Positions 24,216-32,442 are shown, numbered from the stretch's first letter. The stretch is DNA of 33,137 nucleotides from an uncultured Saprospirales bacterium (GCA_937864265.1 CALMIR010000001.1:1-33137); one strand, 5' to 3'. Made by a program: numbers and translations. Notes: generated by a model not told the origin, from the sequence alone.

Positions 24216-25258
24216 CAGATGTACATATTTTTAAGGCGCTCAATGTTTTTGATCGTGATCAACCCGTCTTTTATTTCAATATAGCCGTCTTCTTTGAATT
24301 CGGTGAGCATGCGGATAACGCTTTCTTTTGCGGTACCTACGATGCGTGCCAGGTCGTCGCGCAGGATAGAGATTTTTCCATCCGTTTGTTTTTCACTCAA
24401 TAAAATGATGGCATCGGCTACCCGACGGCGCACGGAATCATAGGCCAAGCGTAGGAGTTGGTCTTCTTTTTCTGCAACATTATCCGCCAGCATTTTGATG
24501 AGCTGAGAAGCCACATCGCGGTTGATATGCAACAAGCGGAAAAAGTCTTCTTTGGGAATCAGCACAATCTCTGAATCTTCCATGGCGGCTGCGGATTCTG
24601 AATGCTGGTTTTCCTTAATCAAATCCAGATAGCCAAAAAAGTTGCCGTCTTTTACGATATCAATGATGTATTCTTTGCCGTCGTCGTTGGTTTTGTAAAC
24701 CTTTACCTGCCCGGATTTCAGGAAGTACAAATTGCGCGGGTAGTCTCCTTCTTCAAAAACCGTATCCCGCTTTCTAAAAGACTTCACCTTTTTTTCGTCC
24801 GACAGCTTTTGCAGTGCTTCATAGCCTTTGGCCTCATTGATAAACGCCGTCAAGCCTGTTTCTGTCTTATCGAACTGCTTGCGCATTTTTTCAGATTTGC
24901 CCAATCGGGTTTCTATAACAGCCAATAACTCGTCTTTGTAAAAGGGTTTGGTGATGTAATCATCGGCGCCCAAGTTCATCCCTCTTCGGAAATCGGCTTT
25001 TTCTGCCTTAGCGGTTAAAAAAATGAAAGGGATATTAGCCGTTTGACTCCTTTTACTCAGAATATTCAGCACACCAAATCCATCCAATTGCGGCATCATG
25101 ACATCGCACAAGATCAAATCAGGCGGGTTGTTTAGTGCTACTTCTACACCTAATTTGCCATCTTCGGCAGAGGAAACTTCATATCCTGATAACTCTAGAA
25201 TTTCTTCCAAATTTTCCCTTACCTCAGTGTTGTCTTCTATAACCAAAATTTTTTTCAT
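24215..25258 (-). CDS. Response regulator fused to a Crp/Fnr-type DNA-binding module
   Basis: 347 residues from the ATG at 25258 (an upstream TTG would add 12 residues that are not part of the fold). Receiver domain 1-120: Glu8/Asp9, phospho-acceptor Asp52 (LILCDVMMPQLDG), FLTAKA and the TKPF Lys. Linker helices follow (about 125-150). The cyclic-nucleotide-type beta roll (about 155-265) has GDYPRNLYFLKSGQVKVYK and YIIDIVKDGNFFGYLDL. The C-terminal Crp-type winged HTH (about 290-347) has the recognition helix TAKESVIRML, whose Glu and Arg match Glu181/Arg185 of Crp and Glu209/Arg213 of Fnr. The four Fnr cluster cysteines are absent (only Cys51 is seen), so oxygen would not be sensed directly. 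It lies downstream of the FixL-like kinase on the same strand and is the probable partner. A TAnnTTTG element at 25292-25299 may give it its own promoter. Confidence 0.92.
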   Translation of the reverse strand: MKKILVIEDNTEVRENLEEILELSGYEVSSAEDGKLGVEVALNNPPDLILCDVMMPQLDGFGVLNILSKRSQTANIPFIFLTAKAEKADFRRGMNLGADDYITKPFYKDELLAVIETRLGKSEKMRKQFDKTETGLTAFINEAKGYEALQKLSDEKKVKSFRKRDTVFEEGDYPRNLYFLKSGQVKVYKTNDDGKEYIIDIVKDGNFFGYLDLIKENQHSESAAAMEDSEIVLIPKEDFFRLLHINRDVASQLIKMLADNVAEKEDQLLRLAYDSVRRRVADAIILLSEKQTDGKISILRDDLARIVGTAKESVIRMLTEFKEDGYIEIKDGLITIKNIERLKNMYI

Positions 25259-25291
25259 GAGTTGGTGCTTGGTTTTGTAGTTGGCAAAAAA

Positions 25292-25299
25292 CAAAAATA
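25292..25299 (-). promoter_or_regulatory. Possible -7 element of the REC-Crp gene
   Basis: On the minus strand TATTTTTG (25299-25292) matches TAnnTTTG, 33 bases before the ATG at 25258. The tract is A-rich and there is no clear -33 TTG, so chance is not excluded. Confidence 0.35.
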
Positions 25300-25444
25300 A
25301 AAAAAAATCATTCGGATTTTAGTTCTTTAGCAAATGCCTCAAATTAGTGGGGCACTTGGAGTGACCCGCTAATATGGATTTCCATCTCCACGAGATTTGT
25401 CAAAGTACGCGGATTTTAACCCCGATTCTAAAACGGAGGCAGAT

Positions 25445-27118
25445 TTACTGCTCTTCTCTATAAATGGGCAGATTGACCCAAAAGGTACTCCCCTCCCCCA
25501 ATCGGCTTTCAAAACGAATGGTTCCGTTGAGCATATCGACATATCGCTTGACTATATTCAGCCCAAGTCCGGTACCTTGTATATTCTCCACATTGTGTGC
25601 TCGGAAGAAGCGGGTAAACAAATGTTGTTGCTCTGTCTCCGGTATGCCGATGCCTTTATCGGCAATGACAATTTCAATTTGCTTGGCATCCACATTGAAT
25701 TCCCACAATATCAGTTGGTTGGCTTCTGAATACTTAATGGCATTGGATAAAAGGTTGAGACAAATATTTTTCATAATGCGCCGATCCATGTGGAGTCGAA
25801 CCGTTTCAGAAGGACGTTGCAGGTGGATGTGCTGCCCGTTTTTGAGTAAGCCCTGTATTTCTTCCATGATTTCATTGCACAACTCAGCTGGCGAAAATTC
25901 CGCCAATTGGGGCTGGAGTTTTCCTTCTTCTAGTTTGCTTAAAGACAAAAAATCGTTGAGAATGCCGATCAGGTTGGCCACCGAAGATTTGATGCGGGTG
26001 GTATGCCGCACACGCTTCTCTTGGTGTTCTTCTTTGGCGTAGGCTTCTATCAAATCGGCAGAAGAGAGGATGGTGCTCAGGGGGGTTCTGAACTCGTGGG
26101 AGGCCATTGACACAAATCTGGACTTGAGTTGATTGAGTTCTTTTTCTTTTTCCAGCGCAGCCAGCAATTGGGATTCGTTTTTGCGCAAGCTGGCTTCTGC
26201 TCCTTTGCGCTCTTTGATTTCGTGCTTCAATTGTTGGTTGGTCTGGAGCAATTGATTGACGGCCTTAGCCAACTCATCGGTGCGCTCTTCTACTTTTTTT
26301 TCCAATCCGGCATTCATTTTCACGATGCGCTTTTCGGCATCTCGTTGCGCGGTAATATCTATGCCCGATCCAATGATGCCAATAGTTCGGCCATCATCAT
26401 CTTGGAGTAGGCGGTTGCGCCAAGCTATGAGCTTTTCGTTGCCTGAGGCCGTATTGATCGGGCTTTCATAATAATCGATGCTATGTCCCTGTATTAATTG
26501 GTGAAATGCCTCGCGCCCCGCTTTTCTATGGATGCCAGACAAAGCGGTATCGAACCAGTTGGCGCCGATTAGGTCTTCGCGATTTTTGCCCAACAACTCA
26601 CAGCCTTTGTCGTTGATCAACTGAATACGCTCTTGGTCGTCTAACACCAGCATAAGAGTATTGGCAATATTGAAGTATTTTTCGGCCCGTTCTTTTTCCT
26701 CCCGCAAGGCCTTTTCCGTTCTTTTTTGATCGGTCAAATCATGGACAATTCCGGTAAAAATCACGCGGTCTTCCAGCTTTACTTCGCTGACACTGAGCCG
26801 AATGGGAAAGGTAGTACCGTCTTTTCTTCTACCGGTAACTTCCCGGCCAATCCCAATGATCCGAGGCTGCCGATCTTCCATGTAGCGTTTGATGTAGCCA
26901 TCGTGCTCTTCTCGATGCGGGGAAGGCATTAACATATTGATGTTGCGCCCTTGCAATTCGTGAATGGGGTAATCGAATAAGCGGGCAGCGGCAGAATTGA
27001 CCAATTCCATCGTCCCGTTGATATCAATGGTGATGATGCCATCCGTTGCAGTTTCAATGATGGCATTCAATCGGAGATTGATTTCAGAGTGTTGTTGTGG
27101 GCCTGGTACCTGGTTCAA
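25445..27118 (-). CDS. FixL-like PAS-PAS sensor histidine kinase
   Basis: 557 residues, no transmembrane segments, so cytosolic. PAS1 (about 15-130) closely follows the FixL heme domain: EEHDGYIKRY and RIIGIGREVTGRRKDGTTFP. His72 and Arg92 are 20 residues apart, as are the heme-ligand His200 and oxygen-sensing Arg220 of Bradyrhizobium FixL. Ile87, Leu108 and Val110 line up with Ile215, Leu236 and Ile238. PAS2 (about 145-260, GSGIDITAQRDAE) is followed by a coiled coil (265-330), HisKA with H-box SMASHEFRTP (His341) and a complete HATPase: NLLSNAIKYS, DKGIGIP, GTGLGLNIVKRY. It is thus a competent kinase. Heme binding is inferred, not proven. The next gene on the strand, 186 bp away, is the REC-Crp regulator. 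Confidence 0.92.
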   Translation of the reverse strand: MNQVPGPQQHSEINLRLNAIIETATDGIITIDINGTMELVNSAAARLFDYPIHELQGRNINMLMPSPHREEHDGYIKRYMEDRQPRIIGIGREVTGRRKDGTTFPIRLSVSEVKLEDRVIFTGIVHDLTDQKRTEKALREEKERAEKYFNIANTLMLVLDDQERIQLINDKGCELLGKNREDLIGANWFDTALSGIHRKAGREAFHQLIQGHSIDYYESPINTASGNEKLIAWRNRLLQDDDGRTIGIIGSGIDITAQRDAEKRIVKMNAGLEKKVEERTDELAKAVNQLLQTNQQLKHEIKERKGAEASLRKNESQLLAALEKEKELNQLKSRFVSMASHEFRTPLSTILSSADLIEAYAKEEHQEKRVRHTTRIKSSVANLIGILNDFLSLSKLEEGKLQPQLAEFSPAELCNEIMEEIQGLLKNGQHIHLQRPSETVRLHMDRRIMKNICLNLLSNAIKYSEANQLILWEFNVDAKQIEIVIADKGIGIPETEQQHLFTRFFRAHNVENIQGTGLGLNIVKRYVDMLNGTIRFESRLGEGSTFWVNLPIYREEQ

Positions 27119-27183
27119 AATGCTTGGCTTTTGTTTTCTCTTTCAATCACCCCGCAAGTTAATCATTTGTAAAAATCGTGCAA

Positions 27184-27199
27184 TATGATGCCTATCATA
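27184..27199. promoter_or_regulatory. Crp/Fnr-type palindrome 1
   Basis: TATGAT-GCCT-ATCATA is a perfect 6-N4-6 palindrome containing TGA-N6-TCA, the core recognised by Crp/Fnr regulators (Fnr consensus TTGAT-N4-ATCAA). It lies in the divergent region between the FixL-like kinase and the thioredoxin-fold gene. Confidence 0.6.
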
Positions 27200-27206
27200 A
27201 AATAGG

Positions 27207-27220
27207 ATGACAAAAGTCAT
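27207..27220. promoter_or_regulatory. Crp/Fnr-type palindrome 2
   Basis: ATGAC-AAAA-GTCAT is a perfect 5-N4-5 palindrome, again containing TGA-N6-TCA. Its centre is 22 bp from that of palindrome 1, close to two helical turns, so two dimers could bind on one face of the DNA. Confidence 0.6.
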
Positions 27221-27322
27221 TTTTTTAAAGCTCCGATTCCCCCAATTTAGCTTCAATTTTTGAGTTTGCAGAAAATGCACCTATTGTGCCACCCAATTTT
27301 AAAAAAATGATCAAAAAGCCAC

Positions 27323-27604
27323 ATGTCAGCTAACATGCATTATATTGAACTTTTGGGTATCGGTTCCAACAAGCACTTGGAATTGAAAGGCAGTTTATTG
27401 ACCGCGCTAGAAGAATTGGGTATTCCATTTTCCTTAAAAGAAGTCAGCCGAATTGAAGAAATCATTCAATACGATATCAGTGCCATACCTGCTATTTTGG
27501 TCAATGGTAGTATTATCTCCGAAAACGAATTGCCAGAAAAAGAAGAACTGATGCTTCGAATTAAGCAATTTTTAAAAGAAGGCCAGGCTGATGTCGTGGT
27601 ATGA
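27323..27604 (+). CDS. Small thioredoxin-fold protein lacking the CxxC site
   Basis: 93 residues (or 89 from Met5, ATG at 27335). The pattern matches the small archaeal/bacterial redox-type thioredoxin fold (PF13192): a first strand IELLGIG, a helix LKGSLLTALEELG, strand FSLKEV, then YDISAIPAILVNG with the cis-proline of the fold, and strand SIISENELP. The active-site CxxC expected after GIG is replaced by SNKH, and the protein contains no Cys at all, so it cannot do thiol-disulfide exchange. It is divergent from the FixL-like kinase across the twin palindromes, so it is probably a target or partner of that system. Confidence 0.75.
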   Translation: MSANMHYIELLGIGSNKHLELKGSLLTALEELGIPFSLKEVSRIEEIIQYDISAIPAILVNGSIISENELPEKEELMLRIKQFLKEGQADVVV

Positions 27605-27611
27605 AGCATAC

Positions 27612-28601
27612 TCAATGCGTTTGATCGAATTCTTCTGCAATGCGCAATACGACATGGATGCTTTCAAAAAATTCAAAAATAAGCTCAAAACTCAGGTTCG
27701 ATCGAAATAAGTAGGGCTCCAATAAATCTTTATCTTCTGTTACCGCTACAAAAATGTCCCGATCCTGAAAGGAGAGGTAGATGTCTTTGCCCGTTTTTTC
27801 TACAAATTGAACGATGGAATCCTGCATCGGCTCAGAAAGGATGCTGATCACATGGGTATCTTCGTCGGCATAAGTCAAAAACTGGCTTCGAAAACTCAGG
27901 TTGAGCACTTCTTTGTCCACATTTTTACCCCCATCAAAAGTAAAATCTTTAATACTCCGACTCAGGTATTGCCTGCGGTGTCGTGGCCAAACAAGTATCT
28001 CCCCTTCGGTGTTTTCTTCGGGAAAAGTGGCGTGTAAAAATACCCCTCTGAACACTTCTTTTAGCCCACTAGACACCGGCGAATTTTCCCGTACATCCAG
28101 TTCGCTCAATTCAAAGGGCATTTCTCCTATTTTTCCTTCAATAAAATCTTCTCCTTCATAAAAACGGGCATCCGTTACAAACAAACGGCTGCTTAAAAAA
28201 ACGGATTTCTCAATTTTCCGCTTGGGGTCATATTTCAAGGGAGTTTGTGGATCAAAATTCAGTCCATCGTCTATGAAGTCCGTAATCAGGTTCACCACAT
28301 GGGGTTTGAAAGTTTGTCGAAACTCCTGAATGCGGTACAACAAATAACCAATTGCCAGGGCTATAGGAATAGCCATCAACAAGGTCAAAACGGCCAGATT
28401 TACATAAAATTGAAAAATCAAAATGCCAAACATCAACAGGGAAGCCACCAACAAAAGCCGCAGCAATCGCAGCCGCAGCCTTTCCATCCGCACCAGTTCA
28501 GGGAAAATGGTGTGGTTGTAAAAAATCCTAAACTCATCGAGCCGCTTGTTCTTGGCTGAATCATCCGAAAAAGACTGATCCGAAGCAGGAAGTGCCTCCA
28601 T
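27612..28601 (-). CDS. DUF3137 membrane protein
   Basis: 329 residues. An acidic N-terminus (about 1-25) precedes an Arg-rich stretch (about 38-50) and two adjacent transmembrane helices (about 48-88). The C-terminal soluble part carries the DUF3137 pattern: SSRLFVTDARFYEGEDFIEG split around residues 135-155, IGEMPFELSELDV and FRGVFLHATF. The molecular function of DUF3137 is not known. It is convergent with the thioredoxin-fold gene (7-bp gap). No promoter element was found. Confidence 0.85.
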   Translation of the reverse strand: MEALPASDQSFSDDSAKNKRLDEFRIFYNHTIFPELVRMERLRLRLLRLLLVASLLMFGILIFQFYVNLAVLTLLMAIPIALAIGYLLYRIQEFRQTFKPHVVNLITDFIDDGLNFDPQTPLKYDPKRKIEKSVFLSSRLFVTDARFYEGEDFIEGKIGEMPFELSELDVRENSPVSSGLKEVFRGVFLHATFPEENTEGEILVWPRHRRQYLSRSIKDFTFDGGKNVDKEVLNLSFRSQFLTYADEDTHVISILSEPMQDSIVQFVEKTGKDIYLSFQDRDIFVAVTEDKDLLEPYLFRSNLSFELIFEFFESIHVVLRIAEEFDQTH

Positions 28602-29079
28602 GTTGTTTCAAGTATTTTGTTCTTTGACCATTCATGTTATTGATCTCGCAGGTTTTTTATGAAAAAAACATCCAACCAACCGAGTATCCGTGTAGGGTAA
28701 AAATACAGCGACATTACCTCTACTAAAAGCAGCTTGACAAAGATACTGCAAAATAGGCAAGCAGGCTAAGAAGATTTGGTTCTTTGACAATTCTTATGAT
28801 CTGTAGCAAACGTTTAGTAGATCAACTGGCGATTCAATCCGAATTGCATTCGTGTCAATCCGTTGTCGTAAAATAGGCAAAGAATTAAAAATTTTATGCC
28901 ATTCTTGCCCATCTCCGGAAAAGCCGTTATATTTATCATTGAAAGACGAGCCATTTGCGGCTGGCAACATGCCCTCATTCATCAAGATTAGAACAAACCC
29001 TTGCTAGATTTTTTTCACTTTTTAAAACCAAATACAATGAATGTTAAACCGTTTTTTTTGATGAGGTTCGGGCTAAACT
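28602..29079. other. 478-bp intergenic region with repeated short motifs
   Basis: No convincing gene. GTTCTTTGAC followed by A/C-ATTC occurs at 28619-28632 and 28779-28792, and the same TTCTTTGAC core ends the element at 8016-8156. An 11-bp direct repeat AAAATAGGCAA occurs at 28750-28760 and 28870-28880. A short A/T hairpin (GTTTTTT/AAAAAAC) lies at 28652-28669. A 63-codon minus-strand frame (28794-28985) is of doubtful reality. A T8 tract is near the right end. Confidence 0.5.
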
Positions 29080-29091
29080 TTGCCCCCCCCC
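29052..29091. repeat. T8 and C9 homopolymers at the start of the protease gene
   Basis: T8 spans 29052-29059 and C9 spans 29083-29091. The ATG at 29037 opens a frame that reads MNVKPFFLMRFGLNFAPP and then stops early. Removing one C would join it to the protease frame and give a longer signal-peptide-like N-terminus. Confidence 0.8.
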
Positions 29092-32000
29092 TGCAATGTT
29101 TTAACTTTCTGGCTTGCCCTTTTGGCATTAGCTTTTTTACATCCAACTGAAATTGAAGCACAACTTATTCATTATGGATGTTCAGACCCAAACGTTTCCT
29201 GCCCTACCCCATCTTTACACGGGGATTCTCCTGATAGAAATACACAAAGTCAATTATTTTGCACCACAACATCCAACCCGGATGGGCCTACTACATACCC
29301 TCCTTGTCAGCATGAAATGGAAGGCCAACCCGAGTATGACGATTGTTTTCTGAATTTCAAGGTGTATGTGCGAGCGATAAGAGACAGCAACGGGTCGAAT
29401 GGTTTTAGTGATTCAGAACTTAAACAAATGCTTACTGATATGCAGGCCGATTTTGCTGTACACAATATATTCTTCGATCTGATTTATGATCCAATAAACA
29501 ATACTCAGGCACTACAATTGGCTTTGGGTGATAGACTATTGGATCTACCTCATTTTGATGAACAATATGGGCATGCTGATGGGATTGATCTCTTTTTGGT
29601 AAAAGCATCCATCTCAAGTTATCAGGTAGGTAGGGCACTTAGCATACCTTCCATGTCTTGCATGATCTATCGAAAAGGTTTACAAGAATCCAAAATCCTC
29701 TCCCATGAAATGGGGCATTGTCTGGGATTGCACCACACTTGGCGTGGACACGAAAAGTTGTGTCCATTTCAGAACGCAGATTTTCTAAATGCCTGCAACG
29801 CGAATTGCATAATTTTCGATCCAGAGAGCTGCGTTGAAACCAATAATAATGCTTATTCCTGTGGTGATTGTGTAGCGGATACGCCACCAGATCCCTGGGC
29901 TTGGATTCTTCCCGGAGATATAAACTCTTGTTCTGTTCCGTTACTCTATGAAGACTATGTAATCGTAAATTATGAAAATGGCTGCGAATTGGTCAATAAC
30001 CCTTACCCAAATGTCAATATGGAAATCAATAAGACGAATATCATGTCTTATTATACCTATTACGATGCTGAAAACGATATTCTATATGACTGCACCAATA
30101 GCTTCACACCTGGCCAAATTCAACGTATCAGACGTGTGCTATTGTACAATGAAGCAGAGATTCCCGGTGCAGACCCTAATAATGACTCCCCTGATTATAC
30201 CTTTATGCAGGATGCCTTATCCCCCGGCCCTATCCATATTACCTCCGATCTGGAATGGCTTAGCCCCATTGAAGTGTGCAAAGACGTGATCATAGAGGCA
30301 CCTGCTCAACTGACCATAAAATCGGTGGCTTCCATCCACGACGGGGTGAAGTTTGTCGTCAAGCCCGGCGCACACCTGAGAGTAGAAGGCGGCACCATGA
30401 CCTCCTTCTCGCCCGGCGGCTTCTGGAAAGGCATCGAAGTGTGGGGCGATGCCAGTGCACCTCAAATACCGGCTGGCGAACAAGGCAGGCTCACCATCGT
30501 AGCGGGTTCGCTCATTGAAAATGCCCAGGCCGCCATCCGGCTTTACAACCCCGCTCCGGCAGATGGGGACGTAGAGGCTACCACCGGAGGCAGGGTGCTG
30601 GCTTTCGATAGCGAGTTTCGAAACAACGGCCTGGTAGCAGAGTTCCGACCCTACGAGCAGCAGAACTACAGCTATTTTGTCAATTGCCAATTCTTGCTGA
30701 CACCGAGTTATGCGGGTGCTAGCTACGAGGGCTTTCTAAGGCTCAATGGCATTCGCGGCTTGCAATTGGTCAATTGCCGTTTTGAAAAAACCTATATCGC
30801 CAGTAGTTTGGGCTTTGGTATTCTATCCCTAGATGCCAATTTTACGGTGTCGGGCAACAATACCACTTTTATAGGTCTGAAAAATGCGATTCGGGTAGGT
30901 AATTCAGCCTCTACCCGTACCTTCAAAGTACAAGACGCCTCCTTCATACGCAATGAAATAGGCATACTGGCCAACGCCGTCAACCACTTCACGGTGAAGA
31001 ATTGCCTGTTTCAAGTGGGTCTGTTCCCGGGTGCGCCGATTACGCAGGAGGGTATCCAACTGTCTCAATGTACCGGATTTTTTATCATGGAAAATACGTT
31101 CAACGGCACTGGCTCCCTGCCCAATACCGTAGGCATCAAGTGTATAGACACGGGCGGCGGCGATGATACCAACACCATTTACAAGAACAAATTCCAAAAC
31201 CTGTGGGCAGCCAATGTCGCAGTGGGAAACAATATGGGTGTACCTGATTCGGACATCGGTTTCCGGGGCGGCCTACTCTATGAGTGCAACCAAAACCTCA
31301 CGGGCAATACCTTCGACTTTAGCGTGATCTCTGGCGGCATTGCGCAAAATCAACAAGGACAAGAGGAATCAGGTCGTGCCGCAGGCAATACCTTCTGCCT
31401 CAATGGCAACAACAGCTTCAGCGACTTCAGCAACGCGGGTAGTGGGATCAATTATTTTTACAGAAATGTTAGTGCTGAGAATCCCGTTTACTATACCACT
31501 CAAACGATCAACAAGATAGAAGCAAATATACCTAACGAATGCGGAGAAGAACCCTCTGGCGGCGATGTGCCGGACGGCGAAATTCCCCTGGTCAAGGGCG
31601 ATTTTTTCGAGCGCGATGCCCAACACCTGAGTTTGTTGGGGCAGTACCAAAACCTGGGTGAACCCGCAGCCCTGCGTCCGGCACTGGCCTCCGGCTATCG
31701 GGATCGCAACCGGCAGGCCGACCTGATACTGGCTCATTACTTGCTGGATACCCTGGGCTATGAGGCGGATAGCATAGGCGTTTGGTTGGATCACAAAGGC
31801 AGCCTCCACGCCGCTTGGCTCAAAACCAATCACTACCTGGAGCAGGGCGACACCGAAGTCCTGCAAAACTGGTTGATGACGGTATTGCCGTCCACTTATT
31901 ACGCCGGTAATCTGCAATCGCCGGAACTGCTGGCGCTGAGAAGCCTGAAACTGCTGCAAAAAGGTTGGTTGCAGTCGGATAAAAGCATTTTCGAGTTGAC

Positions 32001-32424
32001 CAGCAGCGAGGTGCAAGCCCTTCAACAGATTGCTGCGGGCAGTACCTGGGCTGCCACACAGGCTCGAAATATACTGGACTACGCCTGGTCGCAGCCCTAC
32101 CCTATCAACCGGGATTTACCTGCCCTAAGCGGGTCGCGCAGTCTGCCAGAGGTAGAAGTCGCCCTGCCAGCTAAGGCAGGTGTACGGGCTTTCCCCAACC
32201 CGGCTGATGGGCAGGTTCGCTTCAACTACTATTTTCCCGATTCCGAAACAGATGTGCAATTGCTCATTCAGGACAGCATGGGCAGAACCATCTTGCAGCG
32301 CAGCCTCACTGCAAGCGAAGGGGCAGTGGAATGGCTCACCAATGGCCATGCCCCCGGCTTGTACAGCTACCGCCTGATGATCCAAGGTCAGACGGCGGCT
32401 TACGGCACTTTGTTGGTATTATAA
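29080..32424 (+). CDS. Secreted M43 (PAPP-A-like) metalloprotease with beta-helix and T9SS sorting domain
   Basis: 1114 codons from a TTG at 29080; the true start is uncertain because of a C9 tract. A hydrophobic export signal (TFWLALLALAFL) precedes EIEAQ. The zinc-protease domain (about 60-365) has HEMGHCLGLHH (His209, Glu210, His213, His219; HExxHxxGxxH) and the Met-turn NIMSYY, plus many Cys, as in pappalysins (M43). A parallel beta-helix-like region follows (about 395-790; repeated NN and NCxF turns). A helical linker (about 825-1020) leads to a C-terminal T9SS type A sorting domain (AFPNPADGQVRF through GLYSYRLMIQG, about 1038-1114). It is therefore predicted to be exported across the outer membrane by T9SS. 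The substrate is unknown. A 13-bp-stem hairpin and a second secreted-protein gene follow. Confidence 0.88.
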   Translation: MPPPCNVLTFWLALLALAFLHPTEIEAQLIHYGCSDPNVSCPTPSLHGDSPDRNTQSQLFCTTTSNPDGPTTYPPCQHEMEGQPEYDDCFLNFKVYVRAIRDSNGSNGFSDSELKQMLTDMQADFAVHNIFFDLIYDPINNTQALQLALGDRLLDLPHFDEQYGHADGIDLFLVKASISSYQVGRALSIPSMSCMIYRKGLQESKILSHEMGHCLGLHHTWRGHEKLCPFQNADFLNACNANCIIFDPESCVETNNNAYSCGDCVADTPPDPWAWILPGDINSCSVPLLYEDYVIVNYENGCELVNNPYPNVNMEINKTNIMSYYTYYDAENDILYDCTNSFTPGQIQRIRRVLLYNEAEIPGADPNNDSPDYTFMQDALSPGPIHITSDLEWLSPIEVCKDVIIEAPAQLTIKSVASIHDGVKFVVKPGAHLRVEGGTMTSFSPGGFWKGIEVWGDASAPQIPAGEQGRLTIVAGSLIENAQAAIRLYNPAPADGDVEATTGGRVLAFDSEFRNNGLVAEFRPYEQQNYSYFVNCQFLLTPSYAGASYEGFLRLNGIRGLQLVNCRFEKTYIASSLGFGILSLDANFTVSGNNTTFIGLKNAIRVGNSASTRTFKVQDASFIRNEIGILANAVNHFTVKNCLFQVGLFPGAPITQEGIQLSQCTGFFIMENTFNGTGSLPNTVGIKCIDTGGGDDTNTIYKNKFQNLWAANVAVGNNMGVPDSDIGFRGGLLYECNQNLTGNTFDFSVISGGIAQNQQGQEESGRAAGNTFCLNGNNSFSDFSNAGSGINYFYRNVSAENPVYYTTQTINKIEANIPNECGEEPSGGDVPDGEIPLVKGDFFERDAQHLSLLGQYQNLGEPAALRPALASGYRDRNRQADLILAHYLLDTLGYEADSIGVWLDHKGSLHAAWLKTNHYLEQGDTEVLQNWLMTVLPSTYYAGNLQSPELLALRSLKLLQKGWLQSDKSIFELTSSEVQALQQIAAGSTWAATQARNILDYAWSQPYPINRDLPALSGSRSLPEVEVALPAKAGVRAFPNPADGQVRFNYYFPDSETDVQLLIQDSMGRTILQRSLTASEGAVEWLTNGHAPGLYSYRLMIQGQTAAYGTLLVL

Positions 32425-32442
32425 TCTTTTTCCTCTTCCAAA

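Noticed and set aside
24215-25258. Classical Fnr-type oxygen sensor
   Set aside because: The protein lacks the four cluster-binding cysteines (only Cys51 seen), so direct iron-sulfur oxygen sensing is not supported.
27315-27345. CATGT-N6-ACATG palindrome at the thioredoxin-fold start
   Set aside because: It overlaps the first codons (ATG and the second in-frame ATG), lacks the N4 spacer of the two upstream sites, and is likely a coincidence of the two ATG codons.
28794-28985. 63-codon minus-strand ORF
   Set aside because: The translation looks somewhat protein-like (RQRIDTNAIRIESPVDLLN) but has no start context, family or partner; possibly a remnant near a repeated TTCTTTGAC motif. Not supported enough to annotate.
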